From the NCBI GenBank assembly GCA_965140365.1, contig OZ223196.1: 64,000 bases of DNA; one strand, given 5' to 3'. Numbering within the stretch: the stretch's first letter is position 1; the number at the start of each line of letters is the position of its first letter. Made by a program: the position numbers and the translations under genes. Of this stretch, positions 42,229 to 51,741 are shown one piece after another. The notes beneath the pieces were generated by a model. It saw only the letters and a list, made by a program, of their open reading frames with translations. It did not search any database and was not told the origin of the DNA. Source of the DNA: Hydrogenovibrio sp965140365. Its GTDB lineage: Bacteria; Pseudomonadota; Gammaproteobacteria; Thiomicrospirales; Thiomicrospiraceae.

Positions 42229-44226
42229 ATGAGCGATGACAAAAAACTGATTACTTCAGCCAATCTTGAATGGACACCTGAAGGCGTGCCCAAAGCCGTG
42301 GATTTTGACGATATCTACTATTCGCTTCGCAGCGGTCCGGCCGAGTCCGATTATGTGTTCGTGCAGCAAAACCGTTTGCCGGAACGCTTTGCGGCCTTGT
42401 CGCCAGAGACGGTGTTTACCGTGGCGGAAACCGGCTTTGGCACCGGCTTGAATTTTTTACAGACGGTACGTTCCTGGTTTGAAAATGCTCCTAAAAGTTC
42501 TGAACTGTGTTTTATTTCTTTTGAAAAGCACCCATTGAGTGTCGAAGATTTAAAAAAAGCGCACTTGGCCTTTGATGAATTAGGGACTTTATCGCAAGCG
42601 TTACTGAATGTTTATCCGCTTCGCTTGCCCGGCTGGCATGAAATGCGGCTATTTGACGGAAAAGTTCGGTTAATTGTTTGGTTCGGCGATGTTTTGCAAG
42701 GATTGGCTGAGTTTGATTGTTCCGTGGATGCTTGGTTTTTGGATGGCTTTACGCCGAGTAAAAACCCGGATATGTGGGCGCCGAATTTATACACCAATAT
42801 GGCGCGATTAAGCCATTCCGAAACCACATTTTCCACCTTTACCGTTGCGGGAGATGTGCGTCGTGGGTTGCAAAAAGCCGGTTTTGAAGTGGAGAAGGCG
42901 CCGGGCTATGAATATAAGCGCGAAATGTGTCATGGTCATTTGGCTCAGGTGCGAGGATTTGCGTCTAAAACTCCCTGGTTTAAGGGGCCCGACCCTGTTG
43001 TTACTGTTACACGCGGGCGGCGGGCAATCGTGGTGGGTGCCGGGTTGGCCGGGGCGACGGTGGCGCACCAGCTGGCACAGCAAGGTTGGTCGGTGCAATT
43101 ACTGGAGACGGCGGCGCAACCCGCACAGCAGGCGTCCGGTAATTTGGCCGGGGCCATTCATCCACTGGTGACCGCAGATTGGAATTTGCGCAGCCAGTTT
43201 TATTTGCGAGGGTTCGAAACCACGTTGAAGTGGCTGCGGCCTTGGTTGGAAGCGCAAGAAATTGTGGGCGAACTCAATGGCTTGATGCAGTTGGCGGTGA
43301 CCGATACCATCGATACGCGTTTGACGGAGTGTTTAAAGCGCGTTGGATTGCCGCCGGAATTTGCGGTCTGGTGTAATGCCGAACAAGCTGGAGAGCGCAT
43401 TGGACAAACGACGCCGTTTGAAGGATTGTTTTTTCCGCAAGGGGGTTGGGTGCGTCCTTCGACAGTGGTGGAAAAATGTTTGGCGCATGATGCCATCGAA
43501 TTGCGCTTGGATGAGACGGTGGTGGATTTTACGAAAAACGGCCAGGCCTGGTCGATTTTAACGGATAAAACGCAGCTGGAAGCCGACGTACTGGTCGTGG
43601 CCACGGGAGCTTTGGATGAACGTCTGAATCGAAAGTTGGGCTTGCCGGTTCGTCGGGTGAAAGGGCAGGTAACGCATTTGTCGGCGGACGAGATTCGGAC
43701 GCCGTTGCATTGTACTGTGACGCATCGCGGTTATACGGTTAATGGCGATTTTGGCGGTGATACGTCTTATGCTGCCGTTACCGGTGCGACTTTTGAAGGC
43801 GCCGATTCCATCACCGAGTTATCCGAGGCCGCTCAGGCCGAAAATCGTGCCATGGTGACCGAAGCATTACCGGCTTGGCTGGGTGAAGAAACCGGGTTGC
43901 ACGGCAATATCGGGTTTCGCCCCGCGGTTGCCGATCATTTGCCGCTGGTTGGGGCTGTGCCGGATCCGGAGTGGATGAAACAAGCCTATTTAACGCAACC
44001 GCGCACGAAGGCGTTGCATACCTATTCGCCGCAACGTTATCAAACCGGGTTGTTTGTCAGTAATGGCCATGGTGCCCGGGGCTTGATGTCAGTCTTTCTC
44101 AGCGCGGAAATGATCGGTCGGATGGTGTCCGGCGAGATGGCGGTTATGCCGCAAAACCTGTATCATGCCGTCCACCCTTCGCGCTTCGATATTCGAGCCT
44201 GGCGCAGCGGTAAAAAGTCATACTAA
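42229..44226 (+). CDS. mnmC: Bifunctional tRNA mnm5(s2)U34 enzyme MnmC
   Basis: 665 residues. N-terminal SAM methyltransferase domain (about 1-245; ETGFGTGLNFL, WFLDGFTPSKNPDMW) and C-terminal FAD oxidoreductase domain (about 265-650; Rossmann VVGAGLAGATVAHQLAQQG, then GNLAGAIHPLV and NGHGARGLMSV). Converts cmnm5U to mnm5U at wobble position 34. The domain order is the canonical one. Contains CCAGGCCTGG (43542, GQAW). Confidence 0.97.
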   Translation: MSDDKKLITSANLEWTPEGVPKAVDFDDIYYSLRSGPAESDYVFVQQNRLPERFAALSPETVFTVAETGFGTGLNFLQTVRSWFENAPKSSELCFISFEKHPLSVEDLKKAHLAFDELGTLSQALLNVYPLRLPGWHEMRLFDGKVRLIVWFGDVLQGLAEFDCSVDAWFLDGFTPSKNPDMWAPNLYTNMARLSHSETTFSTFTVAGDVRRGLQKAGFEVEKAPGYEYKREMCHGHLAQVRGFASKTPWFKGPDPVVTVTRGRRAIVVGAGLAGATVAHQLAQQGWSVQLLETAAQPAQQASGNLAGAIHPLVTADWNLRSQFYLRGFETTLKWLRPWLEAQEIVGELNGLMQLAVTDTIDTRLTECLKRVGLPPEFAVWCNAEQAGERIGQTTPFEGLFFPQGGWVRPSTVVEKCLAHDAIELRLDETVVDFTKNGQAWSILTDKTQLEADVLVVATGALDERLNRKLGLPVRRVKGQVTHLSADEIRTPLHCTVTHRGYTVNGDFGGDTSYAAVTGATFEGADSITELSEAAQAENRAMVTEALPAWLGEETGLHGNIGFRPAVADHLPLVGAVPDPEWMKQAYLTQPRTKALHTYSPQRYQTGLFVSNGHGARGLMSVFLSAEMIGRMVSGEMAVMPQNLYHAVHPSRFDIRAWRSGKKSY

Positions 44227-44315
44227 TGGACTTCTATCTCTACGTTAAATGGAGTATTATGGTGACCGTCAGTTGCATAAAAAATAATGTTAATAATTAA
44301 AAATAAGTGGTTGTT

Positions 44316-45368
44316 ATGATGAAAAAAGCACTCTTTCTATTTGTGTTGTCAGTGTGGGGTCTGTCCGGTTGTTCGCAATCCATGGTCAATGAAAACGATG
44401 CGACGCTGAAAAAGGTTGCACCATCGTGGATTGTGTCGACTCAAGATGAAGACAGTAATTATTTATACGCCAAAGGTCAGGCACCTTTGGCGGAAGATCA
44501 GGAGCAAGCGGTTGAGCAGGCCAAAGCCAGCGCGAAGCAAAACCTGGCGGCGTTGGTGAATGGGCGCATGGAAGCCATGCCGTCTACGAAACAAATAGCC
44601 GTGATCGCCGAAACGCCGTTTGAGAGTAAGTTGCGCCAGGCGATTCGGGCGGAAGTGAAAAACTATCAGGTGATGGTACCCGATGCGAATACCGTGTATG
44701 TCGACAAGGACGCCGGTACGGTGTTTGCCTTGGCTAAGATTCCGAAAGCTTCCATTGATGATGCCATGATGGAGCGTTTGCAGGCGTTGGATAATCAATT
44801 AACGGATTATCTGCATGTGAGCAGTAAAGGCAGTAAGTTAACGCAACTGTGGTCGATTTTGCCGGCCATGCCAACGGTTGAAGCGCGTGCGGCATTAAAA
44901 GCTCGCATGGAAGCGTTTAAAGGTGAAAAAATCACTTTGCCGCACGACCAGTTGGCCGGTTTGTTGCAAAAACGTTTGGATACATTGGTGGATCAGATTG
45001 TCATCAACTTGGATGCCAGTACCCAAGACACCGCCGCGTATGAAAAGGCTTTTCGCCAGGCGTTGGCTTCCGAAGGGTTTAATATGACGGCTCGAAAACC
45101 GGATTTGACGTTCAAGTACTTCATTGAAGGCACGGAGTCGAAAGAAGAGACGTTGTATAAAATCAGCCTGATCGGCGATTTGGAAATGGTGAATGATTTG
45201 GGCGTGACGATGGCGACGGTCAGCAACGAATACCAAGGTATGAACGAGATGAAGCCAGCGGCAACCGATGCCGCTTTGATGGCATTTGCCGATGAGGCGA
45301 CCGAGACGATTGTGAAAAGCTCGGTGGACTATATGAACAAGGTCAATCGGGTAAATTACAATCGTTAA
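44316..45368 (+). CDS. LPP20-like lipoprotein
   Basis: Start ATG 44316 preferred over the GTG three codons earlier. About 350 residues. Signal peptide MMKKALFLFVLSVWGLSGC with lipobox LSGC (Cys19), then a domain with YLYAKGQAP, EDQEQAVEQAKASAKQNLAALV, FALAKIPK, typical of the LPP20 lipoprotein family, and a second part with duplicated features (about 220-350). Outer-membrane-associated by inference. It leads a three-gene cluster: lipoprotein, small membrane protein, YfaZ-like protein (4-15 bp gaps). Confidence 0.72.
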   Translation: MMKKALFLFVLSVWGLSGCSQSMVNENDATLKKVAPSWIVSTQDEDSNYLYAKGQAPLAEDQEQAVEQAKASAKQNLAALVNGRMEAMPSTKQIAVIAETPFESKLRQAIRAEVKNYQVMVPDANTVYVDKDAGTVFALAKIPKASIDDAMMERLQALDNQLTDYLHVSSKGSKLTQLWSILPAMPTVEARAALKARMEAFKGEKITLPHDQLAGLLQKRLDTLVDQIVINLDASTQDTAAYEKAFRQALASEGFNMTARKPDLTFKYFIEGTESKEETLYKISLIGDLEMVNDLGVTMATVSNEYQGMNEMKPAATDAALMAFADEATETIVKSSVDYMNKVNRVNYNR

Positions 45369-45380
45369 GGGTTGGATGAC

Positions 45381-45578
45381 ATGAAAAAACTGTTGTTGTT
45401 ATTGCTGGTGGTTGTGTTTGGGGTGCTGGCCGTGATGTTTGATTGGTTCGGCAGCCGAGACATTGCACAAAGTGGTGTGGAAGCGACACAAGGTGCGGTG
45501 GACAAAATTGAAGAAACAGGAGACACTATTTCCCAAACCATTCAAGAATTGAACGAAGTAAAAAAGGAAGCAAAGTAA
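45381..45578 (+). CDS. Small single-span membrane protein
   Basis: About 65 residues. A leucine/valine-rich helix (LLLLLLVVVFGVLAVMFDWF) at the N-terminus and a charged amphipathic, coiled-coil-like tail (VEATQGAVDKIEETGDTISQTIQELNEV). Start taken at the ATG after GGTTGGATGAC. No family recognised. It lies directly between the LPP20-like and YfaZ-like genes with no gap to the latter. Confidence 0.65.
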   Translation: MKKLLLLLLVVVFGVLAVMFDWFGSRDIAQSGVEATQGAVDKIEETGDTISQTIQELNEVKKEAK

Positions 45579-46178
45579 ATGATGTTATGGAAGCGGTTGC
45601 GTAAAAGCATTTTGATTGGGGGATTGTTTGGGCTGGCCACAGCAGCGAATGCCGCCATTGACGGAAATGCCGGACTGGATTTGTCTTTATCCAATGACAC
45701 CGCTAATGTCGGTTTGTATTCCTTACGTGAGACACCGCAAGAGTTAACCAATCTGGGTATCGACTTCATGTTTAACAATGACGGTGACCGTGTGTTGGAC
45801 CTGTTTGGTAGCATTGCCCGTAAAGGATTGATGGGTAATCAAAATCTGGAACTGGGCCTGAAGGGCAAAGTCTTCTATCTGGATGAAGATAAAGACGGAA
45901 ACAACGGCTATGGTTTGATGTTGGGGGCCTTAGGGCGTTACTGGTTGCCGACGTCTGTGCCGTCGGCCATTGCCGCCGAGTATATTTATGCGCCATCGAT
46001 TGTCACCTTTGGCGATGCCGATAACGCTTACGAGTTCAATATTCGCGCCGAAATGCGCGTTTTGCCGAGCGCAGTGGCTTATATCGGTTTCCGTCAGTTC
46101 CAGGTCAAATTCCCGAAGACAGGCTATCATGAAGTAGACGGCAATGCCCATATTGGCGTTCGCATCGCCTTTTATTGA
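45579..46178 (+). CDS. YfaZ-family outer membrane beta-barrel protein
   Basis: 199 residues: signal peptide (LIGGLFGLATAANA), then an acidic, beta-rich chain (GLDLSLSNDTANVGLYS, LGLKGKVFYLDEDKDG, HIGVRIAFY) ending in a terminal aromatic residue as outer-membrane barrels do. Matches the YfaZ pattern. Function unknown. A terminator follows closely. Confidence 0.82.
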   Translation: MMLWKRLRKSILIGGLFGLATAANAAIDGNAGLDLSLSNDTANVGLYSLRETPQELTNLGIDFMFNNDGDRVLDLFGSIARKGLMGNQNLELGLKGKVFYLDEDKDGNNGYGLMLGALGRYWLPTSVPSAIAAEYIYAPSIVTFGDADNAYEFNIRAEMRVLPSAVAYIGFRQFQVKFPKTGYHEVDGNAHIGVRIAFY

Positions 46179-46200
46179 TTGGCCGACGATACCGTTTTTA

Positions 46201-46224
46201 AAAGGGCTTTTAAGCCCTTTTTTT
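46201..46224 (+). terminator. Terminator after the YfaZ-like gene
   Basis: AAAGGGC stem with GCCCTTT and a run of seven or more T; the loop is only a few bases. Confidence 0.85.
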
Positions 46225-46316
46225 GTTTGTAGCCTGTCCGTTTAGGAGGAAAGGAATGGGGTTTTTTCAGGAGAGAAAGCTGGGTGCTTCGATTTGGAAT
46301 TGAGTAAAATAATCAC

Positions 46317-49127
46317 ATGAAACCTACAAACGACTTGTTTGCCACGTCTTATTTCTTTCCATTGTTAGCGTTTTCTCTGTTGACGGGGATTGGTTTTGTC
46401 TTCTGGCAGAACTATGAAGAACACCAACAAGTCAGTCGTGAAATCGCTTTGGAAGACGCGCGGAACTTTTCCATTTCCGTGGTTGGGTTCCGCAATTACT
46501 ACGCAAAAAAAATCTTACCTTCCCTGGTGCAGCGCGGTGTGCCGATTACACATGATTTCGAAAATAATCCGGAGGGCGCGGCCCCTTTACCGGCGACTTT
46601 CGCTAAGGATTTTGGGCGTTATTTGTCATCGGGCGACAATGGCTATAAGGTCAAGCTCTACAGTGATCAGCCGTTTGCCTGGAGCGAGCATGCTAAACAT
46701 TTGGATGCGTTTGAAACCGACGCTATGGCGTATTTACGTCAGCACCCTGATCAATCGTATTGGAAGATCGTGCAAGAAGGTGGGCAAAAAGTGCTGCGTT
46801 ATGCTCGTGCGGATGTTTTAAAGCCCAGTTGCGTTGAATGCCACAATACCTACCCCGGCACGCCAAAAACCGATTGGAAAACGGGCGATGTGCGGGGCAT
46901 TTTGGAAGTGCAGCGTCCGTTGAGCTATGGGGTCGCGGATGAAAAGCACGCTTGGCGTTCTTTTTTGTTTATGGTGGGTCTGGCGCTGATTACTCTTTTT
47001 TTATTGGCGGTGATGATGCGCCGTTTGAAACAATCCTTGCAGGAAACCCGTCAATTGCTGGAAGAACAGTCCGATGCCAATGACCAGCTTAATACCGAAG
47101 CCGACTATCGAAAACGCCTGACCGAAGAGCTGGTGATGAGCCAGAATAAAACCCGTGCGGTGATGAATTCGGTCACCGACGTGATTATCGTGATCGATGC
47201 CAAAGGCATTGTGATTGAGGTCAATCGCGCCATTGAAAAAATGTTTGGCTATAAAATGGATGAGATTCTCGGCCAGAATATCAGCTGTTTGATGCCGAAT
47301 CCATACAGTGAAGCGCACGATGGCTATCTGGCCACTTATTTAAAAACACGCCAAAAAAATGTGATTGGCCGCACACGCCGCGTGGATGGGATGCGAAAAT
47401 CCGGCGAGTGTTTCCCGATTGATTTGTCGGTCAGTGAAGTGCAATTGAATGACACCATTGTTTTCACAGGCGTGATTCGAGACATTACCGAACAGGTCGC
47501 GGTGGAAGAAACCATGGCGCAAGCGCGGGATCAGGCCATCCAATCCGCTCAACTGAAATCGGAATTCCTGGCCAATATGAGTCACGAAATTCGAACACCG
47601 ATGAATGGTGTGATGGGCATGACAGGTTTGCTGCTGGATACCCCTTTGTCGAGGGAACAGCGTGCCTTGGCAGAAACCGTATCGTCCAGTGCGTCGAACC
47701 TGTTGCAGATTATCAATGATATTCTCGATTTCTCGAAAATCGAAGCCGGAAAGTTGAAAATTCATGCAGAACCGTGCCCATTATTGCCGACCATTGAAAG
47801 CGCGACGAGTGTGGTGGCGGATTTGGCTTTTGCCAAAGGGCTGCGGTTTGATTATTTCGTCGATCCCGATTTGCCGGAGCAGTTATTGTTGGACAACGTT
47901 CGGGTGCGACAGATACTGGTGAACCTGCTTGGTAACGCGATTAAGTTTACCGAAAGCGGATATGTGGTTTTACGTGTCTACTCCAAGTCCGAGCAGAACC
48001 GCCGTGAAGTGATATTTGAAGTCGAGGACACAGGTATCGGAATTGCTGAAGAGGCACAAGCCAAGCTGTTCAGCGCCTTTTCACAAGTGGACGGGTCGCC
48101 CACTCGACTGCATGGCGGAACCGGTTTGGGCTTAGCCATTTCCCAACAATTGGTCAGTTTGATGGGTGGGCGTATTCGTTTGCGTAGCCAAGTTGGGAAA
48201 GGGTCACATTTCTTTTTCTGTTTGCCGTTACAGCCGGTGGGGGACGAAACCTGCCTGGAGAAATTTACCCATACGATGAAAGGTATTTTATTTTCCGAAG
48301 CCGACCGGGTCACCGACCTGATTGTGCAGCAGATGGCGGACTTGAATTTTTCTGTGACGCCGTTTGACGACTTTGAGGCCTTTTATAAGGCGGTCCAGCA
48401 AGTGGATTCCGAAACGTTGATTGGTGTCGATTTATCGACCCTGGAAAGCACTTTCATCGATTCGGAACTTTGTCTGAAAAAAATGCAGGACTTGCTGGAT
48501 ACCGGCGGCCGAATTATATGGAATGTGACTCGCCAGCAGCGCCAGGATTCGGTCTATCGCCCTTATCTGGAAAATGACCAGGCCTACTGTTTGATGAAAC
48601 CGGTGAAAATTTCTTTATTGCATCGGAATGCCCATCTGATTGAGTCGGGCAATCTGGATAAGGTTGAAAGAGAAATTTATCATATTATGGAACCCTCCGA
48701 TGACCACGAAGCATTGGCCGAAACCGGGACGGCCGTTGAACATCGTATCTTGATGGTGGAAGATAATCTGGTCAATCAAAAGCTGGCGTTGGCTTTGTTG
48801 GCGAAGATGGGCTATGAAGCCGATGTGGCCGTCAACGGTCAAGAGGCGCTGGACAGATTGCAGTCGGCTTCTTATGATTTAATCTTAATGGACTGTCAGA
48901 TGCCGGTGAAAGACGGTTATCAGGCCACTCGGGAAATACGTCAGCTTGAAGAAGGCACCGGTCAGCATATTCCGATTATCGCCATGACCGCCAATGCGAT
49001 GAAAGGGGACGACGAAAAGTGTTACGCCGTCGGCATGGACGATTATATGACCAAGCCGATTGATCCGAAGCAACTGGCGGAAAAAGTCACATTTTATTTA
49101 CGACAACAGACGGCCTCTCAGACTTAA
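46317..49127 (+). CDS. Haem-sensing hybrid sensor histidine kinase
   Basis: 936 residues. Membrane helix (about 11-30), periplasmic DUF3365-type sensor (about 40-205) with a haem c site CVECH (Cys172, Cys175, His176), second membrane helix (about 216-236), coiled coil, PAS domain (about 270-395), HisKA with phospho-acceptor His423 in MSHEIRTPMNG, HATPase with NLLGNAIKFTE, a degenerate receiver-like stretch, and a C-terminal receiver with Asp859 (LMDCQMP). Likely senses redox state or a small gas or ligand through haem (inference). Its ATG overlaps no neighbour; the next gene starts on its stop. Confidence 0.9.
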   Translation: MKPTNDLFATSYFFPLLAFSLLTGIGFVFWQNYEEHQQVSREIALEDARNFSISVVGFRNYYAKKILPSLVQRGVPITHDFENNPEGAAPLPATFAKDFGRYLSSGDNGYKVKLYSDQPFAWSEHAKHLDAFETDAMAYLRQHPDQSYWKIVQEGGQKVLRYARADVLKPSCVECHNTYPGTPKTDWKTGDVRGILEVQRPLSYGVADEKHAWRSFLFMVGLALITLFLLAVMMRRLKQSLQETRQLLEEQSDANDQLNTEADYRKRLTEELVMSQNKTRAVMNSVTDVIIVIDAKGIVIEVNRAIEKMFGYKMDEILGQNISCLMPNPYSEAHDGYLATYLKTRQKNVIGRTRRVDGMRKSGECFPIDLSVSEVQLNDTIVFTGVIRDITEQVAVEETMAQARDQAIQSAQLKSEFLANMSHEIRTPMNGVMGMTGLLLDTPLSREQRALAETVSSSASNLLQIINDILDFSKIEAGKLKIHAEPCPLLPTIESATSVVADLAFAKGLRFDYFVDPDLPEQLLLDNVRVRQILVNLLGNAIKFTESGYVVLRVYSKSEQNRREVIFEVEDTGIGIAEEAQAKLFSAFSQVDGSPTRLHGGTGLGLAISQQLVSLMGGRIRLRSQVGKGSHFFFCLPLQPVGDETCLEKFTHTMKGILFSEADRVTDLIVQQMADLNFSVTPFDDFEAFYKAVQQVDSETLIGVDLSTLESTFIDSELCLKKMQDLLDTGGRIIWNVTRQQRQDSVYRPYLENDQAYCLMKPVKISLLHRNAHLIESGNLDKVEREIYHIMEPSDDHEALAETGTAVEHRILMVEDNLVNQKLALALLAKMGYEADVAVNGQEALDRLQSASYDLILMDCQMPVKDGYQATREIRQLEEGTGQHIPIIAMTANAMKGDDEKCYAVGMDDYMTKPIDPKQLAEKVTFYLRQQTASQT

Positions 49128-49918
49128 TGGTAATCCCAACAGGTATTAAGAAGATGGAATCACACGACGCAACGCAAAAGAAAATCGGGCTCCTTATTAT
49201 TGGAGACGAGGTGTTGTCGGGTAAACGGCAGGACAAACATCTGGTGCAGGCCAACAGTCTGTTGCGCCCGCGCGGTTTGGCCATCTCCTGGGTACGCATT
49301 CTGGGGGATGAGCCGCGATTTTTGACCGAGACCTTAAAAGAAACCTTTGCCAGTGGCGATATCGTGTTTTCATTCGGCGGTATTGGTGCGACGCCGGACG
49401 ATCGTACGCGTCAGTCGGCGGCCAAAGCGCTGAATGTGCCGATTGAGCGCCACCCTGAGGCCGTTAAAGAAATCGAAGCGCAATTTGGTGACGAAGCCTA
49501 CCCGCAGCGCATTCACATGGGCGAATACCCGCAGGGTGCACGCATTATTCCAAACGCCTATAACCGTGTTCCCGGTTTTTCGGTGGGCGACCACCACTTT
49601 ATGCCCGGCTTTCCGATGATGGCGAAATCCATGATGGAGTGGGTGCTGAACACTTATTATGCCGAGATGACCTTTGAACCGACCGTTGAGAAAACCATTC
49701 GTCTGAAGGATGGACAGGAATCGGAATGGATTACCTTTATGGAAGATTTCGAAGCGCGTTTCCCGGATTTGCGTCTATTTAGCCTCCCCAGTATTTCGTC
49801 CAATGGGGAACGGACCATTGAACTGGGCGTTGAGGGATTTGAAGCCCAGGCCGAAGCCGGACTGCGAGTGTTGATTGCCGAAGCGGAAAAACGTCAAGCG
49901 ACGTTTGAAGTCCTTTGA
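49127..49918 (+). CDS. CinA/MoaB-like molybdopterin-binding domain protein
   Basis: 263 residues. Contains IGLLIIGDEVLSGKRQDKH and FSFGGIGATPDDRTRQS, the motifs of the competence/damage-inducible CinA N-terminal (MoCF) domain, without the C-terminal deamidase domain. The first ATG overlaps the kinase stop (TAATG); a start at 49154 is also possible. Related proteins may hydrolyse ADP-ribose or NAD-derived metabolites; not decidable here. The 3' end overlaps the BaiN-like gene by 4 bp. Confidence 0.85.
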   Translation: MVIPTGIKKMESHDATQKKIGLLIIGDEVLSGKRQDKHLVQANSLLRPRGLAISWVRILGDEPRFLTETLKETFASGDIVFSFGGIGATPDDRTRQSAAKALNVPIERHPEAVKEIEAQFGDEAYPQRIHMGEYPQGARIIPNAYNRVPGFSVGDHHFMPGFPMMAKSMMEWVLNTYYAEMTFEPTVEKTIRLKDGQESEWITFMEDFEARFPDLRLFSLPSISSNGERTIELGVEGFEAQAEAGLRVLIAEAEKRQATFEVL

Positions 49919-51114
49919 AATCGCGTGCCACGGATGTCCTGGTGGTGGGCGCGGGGGCGGCCGGTTTAATGTGCGCGGCCACCGCCGGTTATCGTGGCCG
50001 GCGGGTCGAAGTGCTTGACCATGCGCCCAAAGCGGCCGCCAAAATCCGCATTTCCGGCGGCGGGAAATGCAACTTTACCAACCGGGCGGTTGGGCCGGAA
50101 CATTATCTGTGCGGCAATCCGCATTTCGTCAAAAGCGCCTTGGCACGTTATCAACCGCAGGATTTTATCGACCTGGTGGATCGTCATGGTCTGGCGTATG
50201 AAGAACGCGAACTGGGCAAACTTTTCTGTCTGGATCGCGCGGGGGACTTAATTCAAATCCTGCGCACCGAATGTGACTGGGCTGGCGTCGAATTCCAATT
50301 AAACACAGGAATCGAACGGATCGAAACCCTAGAAGAATCGTCTCGCCCCTTGCGGTTTCGTGTCGTCACCGATCAAGACATCATCGAATGCGAATCGCTG
50401 GTGGTGGCGACGGGCGGCTTGTCGTTTCCGAAGTTGAAAGCCAGTGGTTTCGGGTATTGTCTGGCGGAGCAGTTCGGTTTGGCCGTGACAGAGAAACGTC
50501 CAGGCCTGGTGCCTTTGGTGTTTGACGGCAAAATGCGCGACTTTTGCGCCGCCATGGCTGGGGTGTCGCTGGATGTAACCCTCTGCAATCAAGACACCAC
50601 ACAATCCTTTTCAGAAGCCTTATTGTTTACCCATCAGGGCATCAGCGGCCCGGGTGTCTTGCAGATTTCCAATTACTGGCGGCCGGGCGAAGCGATTCGG
50701 GTGAATCTGCTGCCCGGCCTGAAAGTCGCCGAAGCCTTGTTGCAATTGAAACGCGACAATGCCGGGTTGAAAAAGTGGTTAAACGGCTTCTGGCCCAAGA
50801 AATTTACCCAGGCCTGGCTGGAAAAATACTCCTTGCCTGAACCGTTGGCGGAGCTGCCGGACGACCGCCTGAGGCAGTATGCCGAACAACTGACCGAGTG
50901 GACGCTTTACCCATCGGATACCGCGGGTTACGACAAAGCGGAAGTGACTTTAGGGGGGATTGACACGGATGCGATTTCCTCGAAAACCCTGGAAGTGAAA
51001 AACGCGCCGGGACTTTACTTTATCGGTGAGGTGCTGGATGTAACGGGGCATCTGGGGGGCTATAATTTTCAATGGGCCTGGTCGTCGGGGTTTGCGGCCG
51101 GGCAATCGGTTTGA
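49915..51114 (+). CDS. BaiN/HI0933-type flavoprotein
   Basis: 399 residues. FAD-binding Rossmann start DVLVVGAGAAGLMCAATAGYRG, then KIRISGGGKCNFTN, VVATGGLSFPKLKASG and the C-terminal GEVLDVTGHLGGYNFQWAWSSG, all signatures of the BaiN/YhiN family (putative NAD(P)/FAD oxidoreductase). Starts with TTG 49915 overlapping the upstream stop. Two CCAGGCCTGG copies: 50500 (read PGL) and 50808 (read QAW). Physiological substrate unknown. Confidence 0.93.
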   Translation: MKSRATDVLVVGAGAAGLMCAATAGYRGRRVEVLDHAPKAAAKIRISGGGKCNFTNRAVGPEHYLCGNPHFVKSALARYQPQDFIDLVDRHGLAYEERELGKLFCLDRAGDLIQILRTECDWAGVEFQLNTGIERIETLEESSRPLRFRVVTDQDIIECESLVVATGGLSFPKLKASGFGYCLAEQFGLAVTEKRPGLVPLVFDGKMRDFCAAMAGVSLDVTLCNQDTTQSFSEALLFTHQGISGPGVLQISNYWRPGEAIRVNLLPGLKVAEALLQLKRDNAGLKKWLNGFWPKKFTQAWLEKYSLPEPLAELPDDRLRQYAEQLTEWTLYPSDTAGYDKAEVTLGGIDTDAISSKTLEVKNAPGLYFIGEVLDVTGHLGGYNFQWAWSSGFAAGQSV

Positions 51115-51182
51115 CCAAGATTTGGGTCTAATGCCGTATAATAATTTTTTCAAAAAAACAAACGAGAGCGAACAAGCGTTTT

Positions 51183-51632
51183 ATGAACCTACTCAATCTA
51201 CCCGAAGACACCCGTGCGCCTTTTTCCAAAACCGTTCAGACGTTGATTCAGAAGCATAAAATTGATCCGAACGAAATTTTTATGAATGTGTTGGAAAGTG
51301 AAGAAGCGCCGGAAATGAACTATTGGATGCTGAAAGTATTGATTCAAGAGCATTTTGTGTCGCCGCAACAGGAAGTCGCTAAGGACGCGGCCGGTGAATC
51401 GGTGAAGCCATTACAAGCAGCGTGTTTGCTGAACAATGTCGGTGCGCTGGCCGCATTGTTGGAAGCCAATGCCTTTCAGGGTGGGGTGACCGACCGTGAA
51501 TTTCAATTGGCGGCGCGGATCGCTTCTCGCCAGGAAGACCAAGGCGCTTTGGGTGTGATTATGAAATACGCCCAGGAAGTCGGTCACCTGGAAACCTTTA
51601 TGCGTGAATTGCAGGATGCGCCCATTCAATAA
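51183..51632 (+). CDS. Hypothetical protein, 149 aa
   Basis: Not recognised. A helical cytoplasmic protein; the segment KPLQAACLLNNVGALAALLEAN followed by REFQLAARIASRQEDQGALGVIMKYAQ loosely suggests two ankyrin- or TPR-like helix pairs. No membrane segment. It follows the BaiN-like gene by 68 bp and has its own start context. Confidence 0.65.
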   Translation: MNLLNLPEDTRAPFSKTVQTLIQKHKIDPNEIFMNVLESEEAPEMNYWMLKVLIQEHFVSPQQEVAKDAAGESVKPLQAACLLNNVGALAALLEANAFQGGVTDREFQLAARIASRQEDQGALGVIMKYAQEVGHLETFMRELQDAPIQ

Positions 51633-51741
51633 ACTGAATAAACCAGTCAATTAAGTTTACTCTTTGTTTTGAGACTGAGAAGTTTTATAGTGGTTTGTAA
51701 TTCCCCAAATGACTATTTAACTTAACTTAAGGTGATGCAAA

